From Candidatus Planktophila lacus (GTDB lineage: Bacteria > Pseudomonadota > Gammaproteobacteria > Steroidobacterales > Steroidobacteraceae), in assembly GCA_943331345.2 (NCBI GenBank), contig CALQLF020000018.1, positions 1-43,392 on the forward strand: DNA of 43,392 nt. Reading direction: 5' to 3'. Below the pieces are notes generated by a model. The model saw nothing but the letters and a program-made list of their open reading frames with translations, was not told the origin of the DNA and ran no database searches. This document shows positions 9,098-16,512 of the stretch, piece after piece. The stretch's first letter is position 1, and every line of letters starts with the position of its first letter. The position numbers were made by a program, and so were the translations under genes.

Positions 9098-10099
9098 TCA
9101 GGCAGCGTTGGCATCGCGTCCCGGGTACCAAGGCACGCGGCCCGCCAGTACGCCAGAACGCTCGACAATTTCAGGCACGCGGTCTTCCTGCTTGAAGGCC
9201 ATGACATGCAGGCCATGCACGCCCTTCATTTCACGGATTTCCTGCATGAGGTCGACGCAAAGGTTGATGCCTTCCTGCGTCTGGTCCTGCGCACCCGCCA
9301 ACCGGTTGATGACGCTGTCGGGAATATGGATGCCCGGCACGTTGCGACGCATCCAATCCGCGGACTTCGCATTGCGCAGCGGACCGACACCGATAATCAT
9401 GAAGGCCTTGTCAGCGATGCCGAGATCTTCAGCCGACTTGAGGAAATCGCGGAGCAACGGCAAGTCGTAGCAGTACTGCGTCTGCACGAACTGCGCGCCG
9501 TTCGCGATTTTCTTGGCCAAACGCGCAGCGCGATGCGCCACCGGCGGCACGTTCGGGTTTTCCGCGGCGCCCAAAAACACCTGCGGCGCAGAAGTGAGCT
9601 TGCGGCCACTCTGAAAGCGCATCTCGTCGCGCATGGTGCGCGCAATGCCCAGCAAGCTGGTGCTGTCGAGGTCGAACACCGGTTTGGCCTGCGGGTGGTC
9701 GCCCGCCTGCACGCCGTCGCCGGAGAGGCACAGCATGTTGCACACGCCCATGGCAGCACCGCCCAAGATGTCGCCTTGAATGGCAATGCGATTCTTGTCG
9801 CGGCAGGAGATCTGCATCACCGGCGCGTAACCGATACGCGTTAGCAGGGCGCTGACCGCCACGCTCGACATATGGACGTTGGCACCACTGCCGTCGGTGG
9901 CGTTGATGGCATCGACATAGCCGTCGAACAGCCGCGCGCGGCGATAAACTTCTTCGGCGTCCGCACTGTCGGGCGGTGCCAATTCGGAAGTGACGGCGAA
10001 GCCACCGGCGCGCAACACACGCTCGAGGCGGCCCGGCGAACTATGGCCGGGAAGCAGCGGAAACGGCTGGCCCGCTACGGGCTCGTCGGCGAAGTTCAT
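9098..10099 (-). CDS. metF: 5,10-methylenetetrahydrofolate reductase-like protein (MetF family)
   Basis: A 333-residue MetF-family flavoprotein interconverting 5-methyl-THF and 5,10-methylene-THF. Features include FAVTSELAPP near the N-terminus, INATDGSGANVHMSS, ISCRDKNRIAIQGDI, NMLCLSGDG and FVQTQYCYD, which line the barrel in this family. The start chosen is the ATG at 10099, which overlaps the stop of the MetV-like gene in an ATGA, and gives the normal family length; the frame is open further upstream but that part belongs to the overlapping gene. In this operon it most likely works in the oxidising direction, feeding methyl groups taken from quaternary amines into the methylene-THF pool. 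Coupling with the adjacent MetV-like protein suggests an acetogen-like MetFV arrangement rather than stand-alone E. coli type MetF. Confidence 0.9.
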   Translation of the reverse strand: MNFADEPVAGQPFPLLPGHSSPGRLERVLRAGGFAVTSELAPPDSADAEEVYRRARLFDGYVDAINATDGSGANVHMSSVAVSALLTRIGYAPVMQISCRDKNRIAIQGDILGGAAMGVCNMLCLSGDGVQAGDHPQAKPVFDLDSTSLLGIARTMRDEMRFQSGRKLTSAPQVFLGAAENPNVPPVAHRAARLAKKIANGAQFVQTQYCYDLPLLRDFLKSAEDLGIADKAFMIIGVGPLRNAKSADWMRRNVPGIHIPDSVINRLAGAQDQTQEGINLCVDLMQEIREMKGVHGLHVMAFKQEDRVPEIVERSGVLAGRVPWYPGRDANAA

Positions 10100-10623
10100 G
10101 GCGTGCCCTCTTTCTTCGGGGCGGCCGCTGCCTTGGCGGGGGCCGCCGGCGGCTTCTTGGCATTCGGGTCCGGCTCGCCGGTCTTCTCGCGAACCACGCG
10201 CAACCAGGAAGACGAGCCTTCCATGCGGCGGTCCACCGGGGCCTGCACCACTTGAATGGCAGCGAGGCCGCCATCGAACTGGCCGGCACCGCGCCAAGCT
10301 TCTGCCCAAACGCAGCGCATCTCGGGCTTCACTTCGCAGTAGCCATCAAGACTGACGCCACCGCAAGGGCCATTGCGCAGTTGCTTCGGGCAGTTCATGG
10401 GGCAAGACATGCCCGTGCTGCTGAGCACGCACTGGCCGCACATCTTGCAGTCGAACAGCAAACCCTTCACGCGCTTTTCGAAAGCCGCGACTGGCTTTTC
10501 CGCGCGCTGGTAGCCAATGGCACGCCACAGCGGGGCCAAGGCGATCATGACGCGCTCGAAGCCCTTGTAGAAGGTATTCAGACCGCGCGAATGACGCACG
10601 GACCAAAGACGGACGCGATACAT
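10096..10623 (-). CDS. MetV-like cysteine-rich partner of methylenetetrahydrofolate reductase
   Basis: A 175-residue protein matching the methylene-tetrahydrofolate reductase C-terminal (MetV-type) family, the partner of MetF in acetogens. Eight cysteines cluster at C59, C62, C65, C74, C78, C87, C96 and C104, in CKMCGQC, SCPMNCPK, GPCGG, GYCE and MRCVW. This pattern suits iron-sulfur and/or zinc sites. A basic N-terminal region precedes the cluster and an Ala/Pro/Lys-rich tail follows it. The ATG at 10623 shares one base with the stop of the preceding gene (TGATG) and the 3' end overlaps metF, so translation is probably coupled. In Moorella MetFV the V subunit links MetF to electron carriers; here it may let MetF use an acceptor other than NAD. 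That role is inferred. Confidence 0.85.
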   Translation of the reverse strand: MYRVRLWSVRHSRGLNTFYKGFERVMIALAPLWRAIGYQRAEKPVAAFEKRVKGLLFDCKMCGQCVLSSTGMSCPMNCPKQLRNGPCGGVSLDGYCEVKPEMRCVWAEAWRGAGQFDGGLAAIQVVQAPVDRRMEGSSSWLRVVREKTGEPDPNAKKPPAAPAKAAAAPKKEGTP

Positions 10624-10973
10624 CAGGCCTCCGGAGCGGCGTCAGCCGCAGTAGGGCTTTCTTTAGGCGGCAACGTGGCATCGTTGCCCTTGGCGCGGAT
10701 GATGCGCTCGAGGTCTTCGTCGGAATAACGGGCTTCAATTTCCGCGGCCGTGGTTTCGGCGACGGCCTGCAGGTCGTCACCGCAAGGGGTTGGCGCGCTG
10801 CGAACCCAGTCCGCGAGATAGGCATCGGAGCTGCCCTTGCCCGCGCGCATGGCAGCGCGGTCCACGGCTTCCTGGAACCGGTGCGAGAGTTGCACCTTGT
10901 GTGTCTCGCGTCCGCGCTTGACGATGACCTGTGCCGGCACGTCCCGCCAAGAGATGATGATCAATGAGGCCAC
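10623..10973 (-). CDS. Small conserved protein of the 'virulence factor' (Pfam13769-like) family
   Basis: A 116-residue soluble protein. Its first about 60 residues (MASLIIISWRDVPAQVIVK, then SHRFQEAVDRAAMRAGKGSSDAYLADW) resemble the small family labelled virulence factor; to my knowledge it recurs next to MetF and DUF1638 genes in methyltransferase clusters. The label comes from old phenotype annotation and says nothing about function here. The C-terminal half is acidic and Ala/Pro-rich and probably disordered. GTG at 10973 is chosen since it begins exactly at the conserved MASLIII block; the stop of DUF1638 is one base away. It is locked by overlap into the corrinoid operon between DUF1638 and MetV, so a role in C1 or corrinoid handling is plausible. 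Its biochemical activity is unknown. Confidence 0.75.
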   Translation of the reverse strand: MASLIIISWRDVPAQVIVKRGRETHKVQLSHRFQEAVDRAAMRAGKGSSDAYLADWVRSAPTPCGDDLQAVAETTAAEIEARYSDEDLERIIRAKGNDATLPPKESPTAADAAPEA

Positions 10974-10974
10974 T

Positions 10975-11643
10975 TCAGGCTACTCCTCTGTGTCGGTTGC
11001 CCAGTCTGTTGCCAAGGGCGGCCAACGGCACCACCACTTCATTCGCTTGCGTAGCCACCTGGGCTAACGTGGTCGCCAAATCACCGTAGCCGGTGTAGCG
11101 CTCCTCGAAGGCCAAACCCAGCCGCTGCGCGGCGGCCTCGGCGGCCTCGCGCAGTTCCGGTGAGGGCACTTGCACCAAGTGCACCAAGCGCCGGTAGTGG
11201 CGGAAATACTCGTCGCGCAGTTCGGGGTGGCGGTCGAGGCCGAGACCTTCAATGACCAACCGCTCGAAGTGACGCACCAGAAAATCCGTCAGGTAAAACG
11301 TTCCCGGTTCTTCCTCTGCCAGCGCGGCAAAGGCCGCCGGCGTGGCGAAGAAGTCGTAGCAGTGGGCGCCCGGCAAACGAGCCACGCCCTCTTCTTCGAG
11401 TACCCGGTCCAACAAGCCACCCGTGCCGCAATCGGCGTAGGCGACAAACAGTTGGTTGAAACGCCCGCGAGCACCTTGGATGGCCTCGCGGACCGCGCCT
11501 GGAATCTTCTCCGGGCGATTGTGGAGTTCAGGCGGGAGACACTCGATAGTGAGTGCCTCCCAACCATTCAGGCGCTTCAGCGCGACGATTTCGCGCGCCA
11601 GAGCACCGCAGGCGATGACGAGGACGGGCGACCCCGCTGCCAT
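10975..11643 (-). CDS. DUF1638 protein in corrinoid operon
   Basis: A 222-residue protein of the DUF1638 family. No function is established that I can name. It begins with LVIACGALAREI and contains IECLPPELHNRPEKIP, VAYADCGTGG and GAHCYDFF. C12, C35, C72 and C95, together with H41, all lie in these conserved-looking blocks, so a metal, thiol or corrinoid site is possible. The start at 11643 is chosen because it sits 16 bases after the corrinoid protein stop; the frame is open upstream but would overlap that gene. The ribosome binding site is weak. It is placed directly after the corrinoid protein and one base before the next gene, which points to a role in corrinoid protein maturation or methyl transfer (inference). 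Confidence 0.8.
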   Translation of the reverse strand: MAAGSPVLVIACGALAREIVALKRLNGWEALTIECLPPELHNRPEKIPGAVREAIQGARGRFNQLFVAYADCGTGGLLDRVLEEEGVARLPGAHCYDFFATPAAFAALAEEEPGTFYLTDFLVRHFERLVIEGLGLDRHPELRDEYFRHYRRLVHLVQVPSPELREAAEAAAQRLGLAFEERYTGYGDLATTLAQVATQANEVVVPLAALGNRLGNRHRGVA

Positions 11644-11659
11644 CGCGCTGCCTGCCGCT

Positions 11660-12373
11660 TTAGTGGGCGGCAGCGGCGGCGTCGCGCGCCGCACGACGCG
11701 CAGCAATCATCGACTTCGCGGTTTCCACGGCCACGGCCGCATCACGGCAGTAAGCGTCGGCACCCACGGCCGTCGCGAACTCTTCGTTCAGCGGCGCGCC
11801 GCCGACTAGCACGATGTACTTGTCACGCAGACCCTTCTGCTTGAGGGTGTCGATGACGACCTTCATGTAGGGCATGGTGGTGGTGAGCAGCGCCGACATG
11901 CCGAGGATGTCCGGCTGGTGCTCTTCGAGCGCGGCGAGGTAGTTTTCCACCGGGTTGTTGATACCGATGTTGATGACTTCGAAGCCTGCGCCCTCCAGCA
12001 TCATGGACACCAGGTTCTTGCCGATGTCGTGGATGTCGCCCTTCACGGTACCGATGACCACCTTGCCGATGGGCTCGACGCCGGTTTCGGCGAGCAGGGG
12101 CCGCAGCAATTCCATGCCAGCCTTCATGGCGTTGGCGGCCAGCAGCACTTCAGGGACGAACAGGATGCCGTCGCGGAAGTCGACGCCGACGATGCGCATG
12201 CCCTCGACGAGCGCGTCGTTGAGCACCTTGTCGGCGGCCCAGCCGCGCGACAGGAAGATGTTGGTGGCTTCAACCACTTCATCCTTGAGGCCGTTGTACA
12301 GGTCGTCGTGAACCTGGGCCACCAAGTCCTCATTGTTGAGGTCGTTGAGGTTGAAGTCTTCCTGGTCGCTCAT
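11660..12373 (-). CDS. Corrinoid protein (MtgC/MttC type) for methyl transfer
   Basis: A 237-residue two-domain methyltransferase corrinoid protein: a helical cap domain (about 15-100) and a B12-binding Rossmann domain (about 103-225). The cobalamin signature DIHDIGK is at 113-119, with H115 as lower cobalt ligand, followed by SALLTTTM and VLVGGAPLNEEFA, which enclose the nucleotide tail. It carries the methyl group from an MttB protein to the methyl-THF methyltransferase. The tail is Ala-rich. ATG at 12373 has GGGAG 8 bases upstream. It is the first gene of the leftward seven-gene operon, and it is the only corrinoid protein in the window, so both MttB paralogs probably share it unless another copy lies elsewhere. 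Confidence 0.94.
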   Translation of the reverse strand: MSDQEDFNLNDLNNEDLVAQVHDDLYNGLKDEVVEATNIFLSRGWAADKVLNDALVEGMRIVGVDFRDGILFVPEVLLAANAMKAGMELLRPLLAETGVEPIGKVVIGTVKGDIHDIGKNLVSMMLEGAGFEVINIGINNPVENYLAALEEHQPDILGMSALLTTTMPYMKVVIDTLKQKGLRDKYIVLVGGAPLNEEFATAVGADAYCRDAAVAVETAKSMIAARRAARDAAAAAH

Positions 12374-12719
12374 CAGCGTTGCTCCCGTCTAGGCGGGCCC
12401 GGAGGCCCTTATTTAGCGCTTGCGCAGCCCGAGAGGGTGCCTACTCGGCAAACCCATTCTCGGACCCATGGCAGTTTACGTAGTTTCCACCGTACCCACT
12501 GACGCTCGGGCGACATGGGCTTGTTACGATGCGACATTTCCCCACCCCTGTAAAGCACGCAATGCACGCTTTTCGCGGTGCTTTTCAGTGCCGCGCAAGC
12601 AGCGCTTCAGGACTGGCAAATAACATTTTTTCGCTAGGCCCATGCCGTATGGAACACGGCGTTGCGCACTTGCTCGCAGCCGTCGCATTCTGACAATCCA
12701 CAGAGCGCGGAATGACGGG
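12374..12719. promoter_or_regulatory. Upstream region of the corrinoid operon (346 bases, no gene)
   Basis: No convincing gene is found here. The stretch lies between the end of the second GMC oxidoreductase and the start of the corrinoid operon, both read leftward, and should hold the operon promoter. A small hairpin (GGGCC-CGGA-GGCCC, 12395-12408) sits just before the corrinoid protein ribosome binding site. A direct repeat GCACGC occurs near 12555-12570. I looked for a cobalamin riboswitch B12 box and did not find one. No stem with a T-run marks the end of the GMC gene. Confidence 0.45.
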
Positions 12720-14333
12720 CTAGGCGTCGGCCAGCAGCAGGTCCGAAGCCTTCTCGCCCACCATGATGGCGGGCGCGTTGGTGTTGCCCGAAGTGACCGC
12801 AGGGAACACGGAAGCATCTGCCACGCGCAAGCCCTGCGTGCCATGCACACGCAAACGCGCGTCCACCACGGAGCTGCGCGGGTCCGGGCCCATCATGCAA
12901 GTGCAGGACGCGTGATAGACCGTCGAGGCGCGCTGACGGAAATCTTCAAGAATGGCCTCGGGCGTGGTCACGTTCGGTCCCGGGTTGCGCTCGCTCGCCA
13001 GAATCTCCGCCAGAGGGCCTTGGCTGGAAATTCGCCGCAGGAGCGCCGTTCCTTCGAAAACTTCCTGGATGTCTTCCGGCGTGGCAATGGAATTCGGATG
13101 AATTTCCGGCGGCGCGAACGGGTCCGCGGATTGGATGGCCAGCCAGCCACGGCTGGTGGGCCGGCAGGTATTGAATGACATCAGGAAGCCGGGCCAAGGG
13201 TCCGGGTTCGTCAGCTTGCGCTTGGCGCTCTTCTGCGGCGTATAGCTCATAGGGTTGAAGTACACGTGCATGTTCGGACGCTCGAGCCCCGGACGGCTCT
13301 TCACGAATGCACCAGCCTGGTTCACCGACATGCCGAGCGGCCCGCGGCGACCCGCGGCGTATTGCAGTGCCGCCTTCACCTTGCCCAATAGCGGATAGAG
13401 CTTTTGGTTCAGCGTTGGCACTTTGGAGTGGTAGAAGTGGCAAACGGCCACGTGATCCTGCAGGCCCTGGCCCACCATGGGAGCATCCACCAGCACCGGG
13501 ATGCCTAGCCGCTGCAGCAAAGCGCCCTGCCCAATGCCCGATAGCTGCAGCAATTGCGGTGAATTGATGGCACCGCCGCTCAGGACCACTTCACGGGCAG
13601 CGCGCACTTCGCGCTTCGTCCCGTCTTGGACGAATTCCACGCCACAAGCGCGGTTGCCCTCGAACAGCACGCGGGTCACGTGGGCACCGGTTTCAATGCG
13701 GAGATTCGGGCGACCACGCGCGGGGTTCAGGAACGCAGTAGCGCTGGAGACACGGCGTCCATCCTGAATGGTCATCTGCCACAGGCCGGTGCCTTCCATC
13801 TCGGCGCCGTTGAAGTCGGGCGTGGGAGCAAAGCCGGCGGCCGCACAGGCGTCGAGGAAGTTGCGGCAAATGGGATGCGCCTGGGCGCCTACATCGGAAA
13901 CGTGCATCGGGCCACCAGCGCCATGGTAGGCGTCAGCACCGCGCGCGTTGTCTTCCGAACGCTTGAAGTACGGCAACACGTCGTCGTAGGACCAGCCTGG
14001 GTTGCCCGCGGCTGCCCAGTCGTCGTAATCGCCACGATGGCCACGCATGTACACCATGGCATTGATGGAACTGGAACCACCCAGCACTTTGCCGCGCGGC
14101 CAGAACGTGGGGCGGCCGCCAAGACCTGCATCGCCTTCGGTCTGGTACATCCAGTTGACGCTCGGGTCGTTGTGGGTGAGACCATAGCCCACCGGCACAT
14201 GAATCCACGGCGACCAATCCCGCGGGCCCGCTTCCAGCAAGAGCACCCGATGCTGACCATTCGCCGAAAGGCGGTTCGCCAACACGCAGCCGGCCGAGCC
14301 GGCACCAACTATGATGTAATCGTAAGTGTTCAA
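12720..14333 (-). CDS. GMC family FAD-dependent alcohol dehydrogenase (BetA-like, substrate unknown)
   Basis: A 537-residue GMC oxidoreductase oxidising an alcohol to an aldehyde. The FAD motif GAGSAG is at 10-15, the GMC signature around PRGKVLGGSSSINAMVYMRG, the second signature SGGAINSPQLLQLSGIG is intact, and the likely catalytic residues are H474 (VYHASCTCMMG) and an Asn in SGNTNAP near 517. It lacks the diagnostic choline dehydrogenase blocks seen in the gene at 2507 (for example YNWYYHAEPEPG), so it probably uses a different alcohol. The TTG at 14333 is preceded by GGAG at 7 bases. It is divergent from a LysR gene 56 bases away, which probably controls it. Confidence 0.88.
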   Translation of the reverse strand: MNTYDYIIVGAGSAGCVLANRLSANGQHRVLLLEAGPRDWSPWIHVPVGYGLTHNDPSVNWMYQTEGDAGLGGRPTFWPRGKVLGGSSSINAMVYMRGHRGDYDDWAAAGNPGWSYDDVLPYFKRSEDNARGADAYHGAGGPMHVSDVGAQAHPICRNFLDACAAAGFAPTPDFNGAEMEGTGLWQMTIQDGRRVSSATAFLNPARGRPNLRIETGAHVTRVLFEGNRACGVEFVQDGTKREVRAAREVVLSGGAINSPQLLQLSGIGQGALLQRLGIPVLVDAPMVGQGLQDHVAVCHFYHSKVPTLNQKLYPLLGKVKAALQYAAGRRGPLGMSVNQAGAFVKSRPGLERPNMHVYFNPMSYTPQKSAKRKLTNPDPWPGFLMSFNTCRPTSRGWLAIQSADPFAPPEIHPNSIATPEDIQEVFEGTALLRRISSQGPLAEILASERNPGPNVTTPEAILEDFRQRASTVYHASCTCMMGPDPRSSVVDARLRVHGTQGLRVADASVFPAVTSGNTNAPAIMVGEKASDLLLADA

Positions 14334-14389
14334 GAGGGGTCTCCGGGAAAGGTTCCCGCGACTCCAACGAGTCTATAGCGAGAAGTTCC
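14334..14389. promoter_or_regulatory. LysR/GMC divergent promoter with inverted repeat
   Basis: The 56-base gap between divergent LysR and GMC genes contains the perfect inverted repeat CGGGAA-AGG-TTCCCG at 14344-14358. Its place, between a LysR gene and its likely target, suggests an operator, but it lacks the classical T-N11-A spacing, so the call is tentative. Confidence 0.45.
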
Positions 14390-15301
14390 GTGCGCGCAAA
14401 AATCGACCTTCGCAAGCTGCCACCGCTGAATGCGCTGAAAGGCTTTGAAGCCACCAGCCGTCGCCAAAGCGTGCGGGATGCTGCGGATGAACTGTGCCTG
14501 ACACATCAGGCCGTGAGCTACCAGATCCAAGTGCTGGAAGAGGAACTGGGCGTGGCGCTGTTCTCGCGCTCCGGCCGTTCGCTCGTGCCCACGCCGGAAG
14601 GCCAGCTGCTTTACAAATACGTGCGTTCCGCGCTCGAAATGCTCATTGATGGCGCGGAAAACGTGCGCCGCGCGCGGGCCGATGCGCCACTGCGCGTGCA
14701 AACCTATGTGACCGCCTCGGTGCGCTGGCTGGCGCAACGTCTGCCGGACTACAGCGCCACGCATCCGGATGTTTCGGTGTTGCTCAGCACCTGCGCCTAC
14801 GACGCCGCCTTCGATGACACCATCGCGGATGTCGGTTTGGTCTATTGCGAGGCCCCGCCCACGGCGGACTACCACTGGGTGCCGCTGTTCGACTACGAAT
14901 TGTTCCCGGTTTGCACGCCGGCCATGGCAGCCACTCTGGGCCACGCACCCACCGCCGCTTCGCTGCAGCAGTTGCCCTTGGTCACGGTGTACAGCGAGGC
15001 GCGTCATTGGGAGTTCTGGTTCGCCGCAGCCGAAGTGGAATTCAAGGCACGTCCAGCTGTACTGGTGGACACCGTGGCCGTGGCTCTGGAAATAGCACTT
15101 TCTGGCCGCGGCGTGGCGTTGGTGAACGGCCCGTTCGCGGACGAAGACTTGGCGGCAGGGCGCTTGGTACGGCCGGTGCCCGGTAGCGTGAAGTGCCCGG
15201 GCGCCTGGGGTGCCATTTGCCGCACGGACGCGAAGGACAACCCGCGCATCCACGGCTTCATGGACTGGCTGGCCGCAGCGGCGCAACCAGCCAAGACCTG
15301 A
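14390..15301 (+). CDS. LysR-family transcriptional regulator (GcvA type)
   Basis: A 303-residue LysR regulator. The winged helix-turn-helix covers about 10-70 (LNALKGFEATSRR, then AADELCLTHQAVSYQIQVLEEELGVALFSR), with the PTPEG end of the wing helix. The remaining residues are a periplasmic-binding-protein-like effector domain. LNALKGFE and the short effector domain are typical of GcvA-like members. The start is GTG at 14390, with only a weak GAGAAG upstream; no better start is available. It is divergent from the GMC oxidoreductase and convergent with the reductase gene at 15312, whose stop lies 10 bases away with no terminator between. The effector is unknown. Confidence 0.9.
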   Translation: MRAKIDLRKLPPLNALKGFEATSRRQSVRDAADELCLTHQAVSYQIQVLEEELGVALFSRSGRSLVPTPEGQLLYKYVRSALEMLIDGAENVRRARADAPLRVQTYVTASVRWLAQRLPDYSATHPDVSVLLSTCAYDAAFDDTIADVGLVYCEAPPTADYHWVPLFDYELFPVCTPAMAATLGHAPTAASLQQLPLVTVYSEARHWEFWFAAAEVEFKARPAVLVDTVAVALEIALSGRGVALVNGPFADEDLAAGRLVRPVPGSVKCPGAWGAICRTDAKDNPRIHGFMDWLAAAAQPAKT

Positions 15302-15311
15302 TGGCCGGCGA

Positions 15312-16289
15312 TTAGCCCTGCGCCTGACGGTTGCGGGGCACCACTTCGGCACCACGCGCCGGCGGCTGGTTGTCTTCCATCTGCTCGGGGAAGCCTTCGC
15401 CCAACACCTTCACGCCCACGGCCTCTTCGAGGCGACGGATGATGTTCGGCGAGAACTCTCGCGGGCCGTACTTGGCCATGCCGTCCTTGAAGATGTTCAG
15501 CACGAGCGGCGACAGCTCGAGCGGCACACCGGCGTCCTGCGCCAGCTTGTCGAACAGGCCCACGTCCTTGATGACGAGGTCCATGGTGAAGTTGATGTCG
15601 CGGCTGCCGTTCAGGATGACCTGCGATTCCGTCTCGTGCACGAAGGAATTGCCCGAGGAAATGCGGATGCCGTCGTAGGCCATGTTCATGTCGAGGCCCA
15701 CCTTCTTCGCCACCACCCACGCTTCTGCGAGCGCACACAGGTGCACGGTGCAGAGGTAGTTGGTCAGCACCTTCAGCATGGAAGCAGTGCCCAGTTCGCC
15801 GGTGTGCAGCACTTCACGGCCGAGGATGGTGAGCACCGGGAGCACGCGCTCGAAGCCGGCGCGCGGGCCGCCCGCAAAGATGGCGATGTTGCCGGTGGCG
15901 GCACGATGGCAGCCGCCCGACACCGGGCATTCCATGGCCAGACCGCCCTTGGCTTCCACGAGCGGGGCCAAGCGCTTGATTTCGGCGCTGTCCGTGGTGC
16001 TCATCTCCATCCACACCTTGCCCGGGGACATGCCGGCGATGATGCCGTCGTCCGCCTCGAGCACGGCCGCGGAGGCGGCAGGCGAAGGCAAGCAGGTGAT
16101 GACGACGTCGCAGTTCTCGATCATCTCCTTCGGTGAGGCGGCGGACTTGGCGCCCTTGGCGACGAATTCCGCTACCAGCTCGGGGTTCAGGTCGCGAACG
16201 GTGAGGTTGGCGCCATTGTTCAGAAGGTTGCCGGCGAGCTTGCCGCCGACGTTGCCGAGGCCGATGAAGCCAATGCGAAGGTTTTCCAT
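15312..16289 (-). CDS. 3-hydroxyisobutyrate dehydrogenase/tartronate semialdehyde reductase family NAD(P)-dependent oxidoreductase
   Basis: A 325-residue beta-hydroxyacid dehydrogenase. The dinucleotide motif GLGNVG is at 10-15, the substrate-binding block CPVSGGCHRA at 121-130 and the catalytic lysine K173 in GTASMLKVLTNYL. These residues define the family, which reduces or oxidises small beta-hydroxy acids such as 3-hydroxyisobutyrate, tartronate semialdehyde or 4-hydroxybutyrate. The about 25-residue C-terminal tail is Pro/Arg/Gln-rich and beyond the family core. Upstream, a GGGAA sits 9 bases before the ATG. It is divergent from the MFS-aldehyde dehydrogenase-enolase operon, which fits a shared hydroxy-acid or sugar-acid pathway. 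The exact substrate cannot be told. Confidence 0.9.
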   Translation of the reverse strand: MENLRIGFIGLGNVGGKLAGNLLNNGANLTVRDLNPELVAEFVAKGAKSAASPKEMIENCDVVITCLPSPAASAAVLEADDGIIAGMSPGKVWMEMSTTDSAEIKRLAPLVEAKGGLAMECPVSGGCHRAATGNIAIFAGGPRAGFERVLPVLTILGREVLHTGELGTASMLKVLTNYLCTVHLCALAEAWVVAKKVGLDMNMAYDGIRISSGNSFVHETESQVILNGSRDINFTMDLVIKDVGLFDKLAQDAGVPLELSPLVLNIFKDGMAKYGPREFSPNIIRRLEEAVGVKVLGEGFPEQMEDNQPPARGAEVVPRNRQAQG

Positions 16290-16512
16290 GGACGATATTC
16301 CCGTACCGGGGCACGGTCCGGCCCCACTGCCGCGAGGCTAGGGAAGGAGGCGCCCGGCAGCAAGCAAAAAATACCGGCGTGAGGGGAAAGTTTCCTTATC
16401 ACGGGATGCTGGCATTGGCGCCGGAACTTCCGTAAAACTGCAGGGTCCGGGATACTGGACAGACCGCAAACCGGCGCACTGTACGGCCACCTGCCCAAAC
16501 GGGGAAGAACCC
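16290..16512. promoter_or_regulatory. Divergent promoter region between reductase and MFS operon
   Basis: A 223-base gap between genes read in opposite directions. It should hold both promoters. Small symmetries occur (GGAA-C-TTCC near 16419), but no clear -35/-10 pair or named operator can be supported. A GGGGAAG ribosome binding site precedes the MFS start. Confidence 0.45.

Noticed and set aside
10623-10973. A virulence factor
   Set aside because: Only the family name says so; the gene is locked into a C1-metabolism operon and nothing in the sequence points to pathogenesis.
12420-12623. A small plus-strand open frame upstream of the corrinoid operon
   Set aside because: 67 residues, no ribosome binding site, no family resemblance. 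I treat the stretch as noncoding.
12374-12719. Cobalamin riboswitch before the corrinoid operon
   Set aside because: No B12-box-like sequence or long structured leader could be seen, only a five-pair hairpin.
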